Source: Deltaproteobacteria bacterium (GTDB taxonomy: Bacteria > Desulfobacterota > Desulfobacteria > Desulfobacterales > ETH-SRB1). Taken from it: DNA of 5,852 bases. Positions 1 to 5,155 of the stretch are shown here, piece after piece. The DNA lies in contig JAFCZU010000215.1 of NCBI GenBank assembly GCA_019314185.1, forward strand, positions 1 through 5,852, read 5' to 3'. The notes under the pieces were generated by a model that saw only the letters and a program-made list of their open reading frames with translations, ran no database searches and was not told where the DNA came from. Each line of letters starts with the position of its first letter. Position 1 is the stretch's first letter. The position numbers and the translations under genes are program-made.

Positions 1-27
1 TCTCTCTCCCCAATAAAAAAATGTAAT

Positions 28-161
28 GGTTCAGCCACTAAGACACCAAGATTATAATATAATTCTTAATGTACAGTATATGCCGTATCTGCAACTTTTT
101 CCTTTTTGATAACGCTTTAAAATTAAAGTTCTTTTGAACTCTTGTGGCTTAGTGGTTGAAC
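28..161. repeat. Inverted pair of a dispersed repeat, MITE-like arrangement
   Basis: The segment 28-50 (GGTTCAGCCACTAAGACACC and three more bases) recurs in reverse complement at 141-161 (CTTGTGGCTTAGTGGTTGAA plus C). The arms are about 21-23 nt, differ at only a few positions, and enclose about 90 bp of AT-rich DNA with no gene. The motif 'CTTAGTG(T)C/GTTGAAC' resembles a repeat I remember as scattered through many anaerobe genomes; that is recall, not a search. It could be a small non-autonomous element with terminal inverted repeats, or just two oppositely oriented copies of one repeat. I found no clear target-site duplication. Confidence 0.5.
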
Positions 162-442
162 TTTTATAAAAAACCTACTTATTAGATAGGAATACTTATT
201 ATTCGACAATAAAGGGCTTTGTCAAGCAAATTTTCATTTATGCATCATTCCGGAAAACAATATATTTATATCTCTTTGCTATCATAACGAACTCTTTATT
301 TATTTTGTCCTGAAAAAACTGGTTCTCTGGGCCAGGATTCTTTACTTTTAGGTCTCCTTTATTTGTCAGATTATATTTTTTCAGGAACTCTGCACAAAGT
401 CGCAAAGAAAACTTATGTGTTTTTACGTGGACTATTTTTTAA
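162..442. other. Gene-poor AT-rich stretch
   Basis: No intact gene with a start codon and ribosome-binding site is visible on either strand. The only content I can support is the small minus-strand open frame at 238-438, listed separately. No tRNA, rRNA or tandem array is seen. Confidence 0.5.
238..438 (-). pseudogene. Possible relic of an unknown gene (66-codon open frame)
   Basis: On the minus strand a frame is open from just after a TAA at 439-441 to a TAA at 238-240. It encodes 66 residues containing segments such as LRLCAEFLKKYNLTNKGDLK and NKEFVMIAKRYKYIVFRNDA. The composition is protein-like: mixed charged and hydrophobic residues, few Cys or Ser runs and no low complexity. There is no ATG near the 5' end; the first plausible start is a TTG at 403-405, and it has no Shine-Dalgarno sequence. 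I do not recognise the family. The best reading is the C-terminal end of a gene that lost its start, but a chance open frame in AT-rich DNA is not excluded. Confidence 0.28.
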
Positions 443-471
443 TTGACAAGTGAAGTTTGCTTGTTTATATT
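443..471 (+). promoter_or_regulatory. Sigma-70-type promoter for the PxxKW gene
   Basis: A perfect -35 box TTGACA (443-448) is followed after 17 bp by TATATT (466-471), a 5/6 match to the -10 consensus. Transcription would start near 478, giving a leader of roughly 94 nt before the ATG at 572. This is the best promoter match in the window. Confidence 0.65.
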
Positions 472-506
472 TTATAAATTTTGCTTTATAATTTTCTGAA
501 AAGTTT

Positions 507-536
507 GGCTTGGATTCAACCCAGGTCTTTTTTTTT
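507..536 (+). terminator. Terminator-like hairpin inside the PxxKW leader
   Basis: GGCTTGG (507-513) can pair with CCAGGTC (521-527) over 7 bp, including two G-U pairs, around a 7-nt loop. The stem is followed directly by nine T residues (528-536). This is the architecture of an intrinsic terminator, but it lies between the predicted promoter (443-471) and the start codon at 572. It could be a leaky attenuator, could end a short leader transcript of about 60 nt, or could stop transcription entering from upstream. The stem is short and has wobbles, so its strength is uncertain. Confidence 0.42.
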
Positions 537-571
537 GATTAAACCAATATTTTGGAAAGGAGGTGATTTTA

Positions 572-850
572 ATGGTTTGTGCAACGATAAAAAAAGGTGT
601 TGAGTGTCCTTTTATGACAACTAAAGGATGCTCATATAACGGCGGGATTTGCCATGAGATTGTTGAGCAGTGTAATGGCTGTAATCGCAGCGCCGAGTTT
701 TCATCCAGATGGTATTGTACAGCATATCCTGATCCTTCATTGAAATGGAAAAATGGGAACTGCAACTTTGCGTCTCATGTGAAAACTGCTTCTACTGTGT
801 CAAAAACGAAAATCAATCCTATTAAGGCATCTAAAAGAGGGCGTGGGTAA
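572..850 (+). CDS. PxxKW family cysteine-rich protein
   Basis: This gene encodes a 92-residue soluble protein with eight cysteines (residues 3, 12, 20, 27, 34, 37, 49 and 64) and no signal peptide or membrane segment. The spacing includes a C-x2-C pair (34/37, CNGC). The family-naming motif P-x-x-K-W is seen as PSLKW at 55-59, followed by GNCNFASH. The tail is basic (KINPIKASKRGRG), as I remember for this Desulfobacterales family. The role is not established; the cysteines suggest zinc or iron-sulfur binding, which is inference. The ATG at 572 is chosen over an in-frame GTG at 563 because AAGGAGGTGAT (557-567) is a near-perfect Shine-Dalgarno sequence at proper distance from 572 and would overlap the GTG. 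The strong promoter and ribosome-binding site suggest high expression. The gene appears complete and monocistronic. Confidence 0.88.
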   Translation: MVCATIKKGVECPFMTTKGCSYNGGICHEIVEQCNGCNRSAEFSSRWYCTAYPDPSLKWKNGNCNFASHVKTASTVSKTKINPIKASKRGRG

Positions 851-898
851 TATTTTAGTTTTTGATCTTCAGGCAAACTCCGTTCAGGGTTCGGTCAA

Positions 899-1042
899 AA
901 ATAACTTTGTAGAATTTGCGTCCAAATTTGCCGTAGATTTAATCGATCTGATTGAGCAAAACCGCAGGAATAGCGAGCTATTTCGAGGACTTTTGTGAAT
1001 AAAGATCGGTTAAAGATATGGTGAAGTTGGGCTGCAAAAGGA
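899..1042. repeat. ERIC-like long imperfect palindromic repeat, copy A
   Basis: This copy aligns with 2727-2871 over about 145 nt with one 1-nt indel and many substitutions. The most conserved core is GATTGAGCAAAACCGCA, present as ATTGAGCAAAACCGCA here from 951. The element folds on itself: CAAAA (957-961) pairs with TTTTG (991-995), CC (962-963) with GG (987-988), and the apex is GGAATAG (967-973), loop CGAG, CTATTTC (978-984). Its length and overall palindromic layout resemble ERIC or BIME-type intergenic repeats of other bacteria, but the sequence is different. It begins about 50 nt after the PxxKW stop codon. Confidence 0.75.
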
Positions 1043-1073
1043 CAAACAAGATGTATAAGTTGTTTTTACTTGG

Positions 1074-1102
1074 CTACTTAGATGTTGAGCGGGGTTTTTT
1101 TT
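1074..1102 (+). terminator. Weak rho-independent terminator candidate
   Basis: A short imperfect stem (1074-1081 with 1085-1092, one mismatch and several G-U pairs) runs into GG and a T8 tract (1095-1102). It could end transcription from the PxxKW gene or from the repeat. A competing fold exists: GTTGAGCGG (1084-1092) pairs with CCGCTAAC (1110-1117) with one bulged G and leaves the T tract in the loop. Confidence 0.3.
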
Positions 1103-1158
1103 ATGTTATCCGCTAACCTGTAACATACTTCTATTCCTTTTTTTCAGCTTCTTTTCCC

Positions 1159-1188
1159 TTGACATTCTTCTCATCTAAACAGTAAAAA
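1159..1188 (+). promoter_or_regulatory. Possible promoter for the aminotransferase gene
   Basis: A perfect TTGACA (1159-1164) is followed after 18 bp by TAAAAA (1183-1188), a 4/6 match to the -10 box. If it is used, transcription would start near 1195 and the leader would be about 165 nt, containing both the nested palindrome at 1228-1274 and the hairpin at 1311-1332. The poor -10 box keeps this tentative. Confidence 0.35.
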
Positions 1189-1227
1189 AATAGTGTTTAT
1201 ATCCTTGTGAAAAGTCGGTTTTGCACT

Positions 1228-1274
1228 ACAGAGATTACAAAAGGTGTTTTGTAATTACAAATAGTTGTCTCTGT
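1228..1274. promoter_or_regulatory. Nested palindrome, possible operator or leader hairpin
   Basis: ATTACAAAA (1234-1242) and TTTTGTAAT (1247-1255) are perfect 9-bp inverted arms around GGTG. They are enclosed by a second perfect pair, ACAGAG (1228-1233) and CTCTGT (1269-1274), with 13 nt of asymmetric spacer on the right. Position between the candidate promoter and the aminotransferase start suggests an operator or an RNA leader structure. No regulator gene is nearby. Confidence 0.4.
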
Positions 1275-1306
1275 GTTTTGTGGTAAAAGTCTGATATATC
1301 ACTTAA

Positions 1307-1335
1307 CCGTCATTTCGGCGAAAGCTGGAATGCAG
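1307..1335. repeat. REP-like hairpin of the CATTCCGGCGAAAGC type
   Basis: CATTTCGGC (1311-1319), loop GAAA (1320-1323) and GCTGGAATG (1324-1332) form a 9-bp stem with two G-U pairs, flanked by CCGT and CAG. It is a variant of the widespread dispersed repeat CGTCATTCCGGCGAAAGCCG, which I know from many proteobacterial genomes. It ends about 17 nt before the Shine-Dalgarno sequence of the aminotransferase gene. Confidence 0.65.
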
Positions 1336-1361
1336 TTTCTAAAAGTCATTTGGGAGATTAT

Positions 1362-2672
1362 ATGAATCCTATTGCAAAACAGCTCAACAACACAATCGAG
1401 ACGGGCAATCCATTTCTTATGGAAATGTTGTCCGATATAGGGAAAAAGCTTTTTTTTCCTAAGGGAATATTAAGCCAGAGCGCTGAAGCAAAAAAGAAGG
1501 CTCATAAATTAAATGCAACAATAGGTATTGCTACTGAGCAGGGTAAGACCATGTGTCTTTCTTCGGTTATGGATTCGATAAACGGTATCAGGGCAAAAGA
1601 ATCATTAACCTATGCGCCATCTTATGGAATTCCTGCTTTGAGAAAGATCTGGCAGGATTCCATGTTTGGGAAAAACCCTTCGCTTGCTGGTAAAAAGATA
1701 AGTCTTCCTGTTGTTGCATGCGGCATAACGCACGCAGTCAGCGTGTTCGCAGATATCTGGATAGACCCTGGTGATGTAATCATAATGCCGGATATGATGT
1801 GGGGGAATTATAACCTTATTTTGAATGTCAGAAAAGGCGGAATAATCAGTCAGTATCCAATGTTTTCAGAAAAAGGAGGGTTTAATCTCGCGGCTTTTGA
1901 GGAAAAGGTCGTCAATGAGGCAAAAAACCGTGATAAGATTACATTGCTGCTCAATTTTCCGCACAACCCCAGCGGCTATAGTGTTACCGAAAAAGAAGGG
2001 TCAGCCATTGTAAAGATTTTAGCTGATGTGGCTGAAAAAGGTACAAACGTAATTGTTGTTGCCGATGATGCTTATTTTGGGCTTTTTTATGAAGATGATG
2101 CCATAAAAGAATCCCTTTTTGCGCGTCTTTGCGACATACATCCCAGGCTGCTTGCCGTTAAGCTGGATGGCGCTACAAAGGAAAATTATGTATGGGGTTT
2201 ACGCGTCGGTTTCATCACATATGGATGCAAGATCGCAGGAGATTCGGAGCTGGTGTATAATGCGCTTGAGAAGAAGACAGCAGGATGCGTAAGAGGTTCC
2301 ATATCCAATGCTTCCCATCTGGGCCAGACTGTTGTATTAAAGTCTATGCAGGACCAAAGATACCATGCAGAAAAAAAAGAAAAATATGAAATACTTAAAA
2401 GCAGGGCAAAGTGTGTAAAAGAAACCCTTTCAGATCCAAGGTATAAAGATGCCTGGGATGTTTATCCGTTTAATTCAGGATATTTTATGTGCATTAAGCT
2501 CAAAACCGTAGATGCTGAAACACTCCGTCTTCACCTGCTCGAAAAATACGGAGTCGGGCTTATTTCCATAGGAAAGAAAAATTTAAGAGTAGCCTTTTCC
2601 TGCTTGGAAGAAACCGATATCAAGGAACTGTTTGATATCGTTTTGCAAGGAGTTGAAGACTTGGAAAAGTAG
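1362..2672 (+). CDS. Class I/II (fold type I) PLP-dependent aminotransferase
   Basis: A 436-residue cytosolic enzyme, predicted to move an amino group between an amino acid and a 2-oxo acid using pyridoxal phosphate. Motifs in order: SLTYAPSYGIPALR (81-94), the substrate-side tyrosine loop; ACGITHA (119-125), phosphate binding; YNLIL with Trp147/Tyr150 near the ring; NFPHNPSGY (198-206) with Asn202; DDAY (235-238), in which Asp235 would hold the pyridine nitrogen and Tyr238 the O3'; DGATKENYVWGLRVGF (269-284) with Schiff-base Lys273 and Arg281; and LRVAFS (408-413) with Arg409 for the substrate carboxylate. All key residues are present and the length is usual for the family. The true substrate cannot be read from sequence, so no symbol is given. 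ATG 1362 is chosen over an in-frame TTG at 1350 because GGGAG (1352-1356) lies 5 nt upstream. No partner gene is adjacent. Confidence 0.88.
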   Translation: MNPIAKQLNNTIETGNPFLMEMLSDIGKKLFFPKGILSQSAEAKKKAHKLNATIGIATEQGKTMCLSSVMDSINGIRAKESLTYAPSYGIPALRKIWQDSMFGKNPSLAGKKISLPVVACGITHAVSVFADIWIDPGDVIIMPDMMWGNYNLILNVRKGGIISQYPMFSEKGGFNLAAFEEKVVNEAKNRDKITLLLNFPHNPSGYSVTEKEGSAIVKILADVAEKGTNVIVVADDAYFGLFYEDDAIKESLFARLCDIHPRLLAVKLDGATKENYVWGLRVGFITYGCKIAGDSELVYNALEKKTAGCVRGSISNASHLGQTVVLKSMQDQRYHAEKKEKYEILKSRAKCVKETLSDPRYKDAWDVYPFNSGYFMCIKLKTVDAETLRLHLLEKYGVGLISIGKKNLRVAFSCLEETDIKELFDIVLQGVEDLEK

Positions 2673-2675
2673 TTT

Positions 2676-2708
2676 TCGGTGGATTCGCTCTGCTTAATCC
2701 ACCCTACA
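2676..2708. repeat. GGTGGATT...AATCCACC palindromic repeat after the aminotransferase
   Basis: GGTGGATT (2678-2685) and AATCCACC (2696-2703) are perfect 8-bp arms around a 10-nt loop, CGCTCTGCTT. The sequence matches the pattern of a dispersed repeat I recall from many bacteria (GGTGGATTCGCTTCGCTTAA and on). It begins 5 nt after the stop codon, so in the mRNA it would form a 3' stem-loop, but no T tract follows and it is not a standard terminator. Confidence 0.6.
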
Positions 2709-2726
2709 AACTAAGGGCCTGGAAAG

Positions 2727-2871
2727 AAATAACTCATTGGAATTCGCGCACAGATTTAGGTCAGATTTGATCGATCCGATTGAGCAAAACCGCAAGTGTA
2801 GTCATGCTACGTTGAGGATTTTGCGATTGAGGATCTGCCAAAGATGGTTTGAAGATGGGATGCGAAAACGA
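2727..2871. repeat. ERIC-like long imperfect palindromic repeat, copy B
   Basis: This is the second copy of the element at 899-1042, in the same orientation. GCAAAA (2784-2789) pairs with TTTTGC (2819-2824). The apex is AGTGTAG (2795-2801), loop TCATG, CTACGTT (2807-2813). Outer arms also match in reverse complement, with GATCC on the left (2772-2776) against GGATC on the right (2831-2835) and TTCGC (2743-2747) against GCGAA (2862-2866), so the whole element is one long imperfect palindrome. It fills the middle of the gap between the aminotransferase and CLC genes. Confidence 0.75.
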
Positions 2872-2918
2872 TGATTTATTTCCAGATCCTAAGATACAAA
2901 GAAGGGATATGGTTGATA

Positions 2919-3007
2919 AATTCAGGAATTGCGAATTCAGGAATTAAAAGTGATAACATCCTTTAATTCGGAATCCCTAAATCCCTAAATTCCTGAATTG
3001 TGAATTC
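2919..3007. repeat. AATTCAGGAATT / CCCTAAA repeat cluster upstream of the CLC gene
   Basis: AATTCAGGAATT occurs twice in direct orientation (2919-2930 and 2934-2945) and once inverted as AATTCCTGAATT (2988-2999). Extending the pair 2926-2946 and 2987-3007 gives 21-nt arms with four mismatches. Inside, GAATTAAA (2941-2948) pairs perfectly with TTTAATTC (2962-2969), and CCCTAAAT is repeated in tandem (2975-2982 and 2983-2990). The cluster ends 12 nt before the CLC start codon, so alternative hairpins would sit right at the translation start region. Confidence 0.65.
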
Positions 3008-3019
3008 TAATAATTTAAT

Positions 3020-4831
3020 ATGAGATTAAAAAAATGGTTTGAAACTATTGCCTACAAAGACAGGTCCGCAAATATTGCTCTTGCGGGTAAACGGGTATTT
3101 TATTTTGTAGCAATAGGGATAATAGCTGGATTAGGTTCAATCTTTTTCCATTATCTTTGCCAGTTAGGAAGTCATTTTTTTATGGATTTTATAGCTGGCT
3201 ATCGACCTCCATCTCCTGTTGGCGAACATCATCTGATTCCATCAAGCAGTACTTCGCTCAACCGATTGATTTTATTGTTTCTTCCTGCTTTTGGCGGCAT
3301 ATTAAGCGGATGGCTGGTATATACATTTGCTCCTGAAGCTGAAGGCCACGGTACAGATGCTGCTATTGATGCCTATCATAAAAAGGGAGGCTTTATACGG
3401 AGCAGGGTGCCTCTAATTAAAACCATAGCCTCAGCGCTAACTCTTACAACCGGCGGCTCAGGTGGGAGGGAAGGGCCTATAGCCCAGATAGGAGCAGGAT
3501 TCGGTTCATTTCTTGCAACAAAGCTAAGACTTTCAGACCGGCAGCGCAGAATAATGATGGCAGCAGGGATAGGCGCGGGCGTTGGCAGTATCTTCAGAGC
3601 TCCGCTTGCCGGCGCTCTTTTTGCTGCTGAAGTACTCTACAGAGACCCTGAGTTCGAAGCCGATGTCATTATACCTGCAGGTATTTCTTCGGTTGTTGCT
3701 TATTGTGTGTTTTGTTTGGTGTTTGGCTGGGGGTCTTTGTTTGAATCTCCTGATTATAGATTCAGCAATCCTTTAGAATTAGGGCCATATATTGTTCTTG
3801 CGTTTGTTCTCGTGGGAACAGCTTTTTTATATATCAAATCTTTTTATGGAATAACCGCTCTTTTTAAATCCTGGAATATTCCGAACCATATAAAGCCTGC
3901 TATCGGTGGCCTTTGTACGGGGATTGTTGGTTTCTTTTTGCCCCAGACCCTGGCATTTGGTTATGGTTTTGCTCAAAAAGCGCTTGATAACGAACTGACA
4001 ATTCCGTTTTTATTCTTTCTTGCCTTTGGCAAAATAATTACAACCTCATTTTCCATAGGTTCCGGAGGGAGTGGCGGCGTATTCGGTCCGTCAATTGTAA
4101 TAGGAGGAGCAATAGGCGGAGTTGTGGGAAAAGTGTTTCACATAATCATGCCGGGTATTGTAACAGCGCCGGGCGCTTTTGTTATAGTTGGAATGGCAGG
4201 ATTTTTTACCGCTGTTTCAAACACACCGGTTTCGACAATTATTTTTGTCAGCGAAATGACCAATTCATATCATTTGCTTTTGCCCAGCTTGTTTGTATGC
4301 TCTTTATCCTATCTTGCGGCACAAAGATGGACAATTTATCAAAAACAGGTCAAAAATAGAATCGATTCTCCTGCTCATGCCGGTGAATTCTTTGTGGATA
4401 TCTTGCAGACCATAAAGGTCGGGGATCTGATGCATCTTGTTAAAAAGGTAGAGCTTATTCCTCAGAATATGACTTTTCTAGATTTCAAGAAGTACTTTGC
4501 CAAAACAAAACAACATTATTTCCCTGTTATGGATAACAATAAAAGGCTGATAAGTATTTTTTCCAGCACCGATGTCAGAGAGGTACTCTTTTTAAAGGAA
4601 ATAGAGCAACTTGTTTTAATGCAGGATGTCGGAACTTTTGATATAATTGTAGTGACTAAATCAGACGACCTGAATACAGCCCTTCAAAAATTTACAACAA
4701 AAAATATTGATAGTCTTCCTGTTGTCAAGGAAGATGATCATGGTATTCTTCTCGGAATGCTGAACAGAAGAGAAGTGATTGCGTTTTACAACGAGCAGGT
4801 ACAAAAAATGAAAAACAAAGCTAAAAAATAG
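3020..4831 (+). CDS. CLC-family chloride channel/antiporter with C-terminal CBS pair
   Basis: A 603-residue inner-membrane protein predicted to move chloride or another anion, as a channel or in exchange for protons. The membrane domain covers residues about 27-436. Selectivity segments compared with E. coli ClcA are: EGHGTDAA (108-115), where ClcA has GGSGIPEI; GGREGP (148-153) with gating Glu151; FGKIITT and GSGGVFGPS (336-358); and Tyr440 in place of ClcA Tyr445. The central serine is replaced by His110, and the intracellular proton-relay glutamate of ClcA (E203) aligns with Val205. Two CBS domains follow (about 465-525 and 533-592), which in this family bind adenine nucleotides and tune gating. 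ATG 3020 is the first start after an in-frame TAA at 3011-3013; no good Shine-Dalgarno precedes it. The gene stands alone, 347 bp from the upstream gene, so its physiological role (pH, osmotic or other anion) is not shown by context. Confidence 0.93.
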   Translation: MRLKKWFETIAYKDRSANIALAGKRVFYFVAIGIIAGLGSIFFHYLCQLGSHFFMDFIAGYRPPSPVGEHHLIPSSSTSLNRLILLFLPAFGGILSGWLVYTFAPEAEGHGTDAAIDAYHKKGGFIRSRVPLIKTIASALTLTTGGSGGREGPIAQIGAGFGSFLATKLRLSDRQRRIMMAAGIGAGVGSIFRAPLAGALFAAEVLYRDPEFEADVIIPAGISSVVAYCVFCLVFGWGSLFESPDYRFSNPLELGPYIVLAFVLVGTAFLYIKSFYGITALFKSWNIPNHIKPAIGGLCTGIVGFFLPQTLAFGYGFAQKALDNELTIPFLFFLAFGKIITTSFSIGSGGSGGVFGPSIVIGGAIGGVVGKVFHIIMPGIVTAPGAFVIVGMAGFFTAVSNTPVSTIIFVSEMTNSYHLLLPSLFVCSLSYLAAQRWTIYQKQVKNRIDSPAHAGEFFVDILQTIKVGDLMHLVKKVELIPQNMTFLDFKKYFAKTKQHYFPVMDNNKRLISIFSSTDVREVLFLKEIEQLVLMQDVGTFDIIVVTKSDDLNTALQKFTTKNIDSLPVVKEDDHGILLGMLNRREVIAFYNEQVQKMKNKAKK

Positions 4832-4914
4832 GTAACTGTTCGGCTACAGATTCACACAGATAGGTTTAAATACAAGTAATTGTTTACGGTTCAGAAGTTC
4901 AAGGTTAAACTGAT
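4832..4914. other. Intergenic stretch without a recognisable gene
   Basis: It follows the CLC stop. No hairpin with a T tract is seen. It contains ACAGATTCACACAGATA (4846-4862) and a GTTCAGAAGTTCAAGGTT stretch (4889-4906), both resembling simple dispersed repeats of anaerobe genomes; the assignment rests on recall only. Confidence 0.35.
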
Positions 4915-5118
4915 TTACCATAAAAACTTTACATACCGTAATATTCAGGAAGAGTAAGACTGCTCGTTCCTGTAAGCATAATGATAATATCGTAAAACTT
5001 CATGAACTTGATCCATTAAACGATATTCCGGATTCGGTTTAAATTTTATCTTGATTCCCTTATCTTCTTTTTTTATTTTATCATTAAACAGACAGTAATG
5101 TCCGGTTAGGTTTTTGCA
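4915..5118 (-). pseudogene. Integron-type tyrosine recombinase, N-terminal remnant
   Basis: Read on the minus strand, the frame from 5118 to 4948 encodes a peptide with KFKPNPEYRLMDQVHEVLRY followed by YHYAYRNEQSYSS. This is the pattern of the SAM-like core-binding N-terminal domain of integron integrases and related phage integrases (L(L/M)DQVRE-x-(I/L)R-x2-HYSYRTE-x-Y-x2-W-I-x-R(F/Y)). The next codon is TGA (4945-4947), exactly where the family has Trp, and the same frame then continues ILRYVKF (4942-4922), fitting WI-x-R-(Y/F)-x-x-F, before TAA at 4915-4917. So a TGG-to-TGA nonsense change sits inside recognisable homology. The catalytic domain (R-H-R-Y) is absent and there is no start codon in frame after the upstream TAA (5119-5121). 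It is therefore a dead fragment; family assignment is by pattern, without a database search. Confidence 0.65.
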
Positions 5119-5137
5119 TTAAATAAAAAAGACGGTA

Positions 5138-5153
5138 AAAAAGTGAACTTTTT
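5138..5153. repeat. Short palindrome at the possible left edge of the IS
   Basis: AAAAAGT (5138-5144) and ACTTTTT (5147-5153) are perfect 7-bp arms around GA. It lies between the integrase remnant and the transposase, where the IS terminus should be, but I cannot show that it is the terminal inverted repeat because the right end is outside the window. Confidence 0.35.
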
Positions 5154-5155
5154 AC

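Noticed and set aside
472..765. 97-codon open frame on the minus strand opposite the PxxKW gene
   Set aside because: It is antisense to a well-supported gene with a strong ribosome-binding site, crosses the promoter and leader, and has no family motif.
1018..1116. Short ATG frame (MVKLGCKRTNKMYK and on) between the PxxKW and aminotransferase genes
   Set aside because: Only 32 codons, no Shine-Dalgarno sequence, starts inside the repeat and runs through the T8 tract.
899..2871. CRISPR array or attC integron cassette reading of the two long repeats
   Set aside because: Only two copies, about 1.8 kb apart with a full gene between, too long and too diverged for CRISPR repeats; no paired R'/R'' core sites of an attC were identified.
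2975..2990. Tandem CCCTAAAT resembling a plant-type telomere repeat
   Set aside because: Only two units, embedded in a wider inverted repeat; a bacterial dispersed repeat explains it better.
3582..3776. 64-codon frame inside the CLC gene
   Set aside because: A shadow of the CLC reading frame, within the conserved channel domain.
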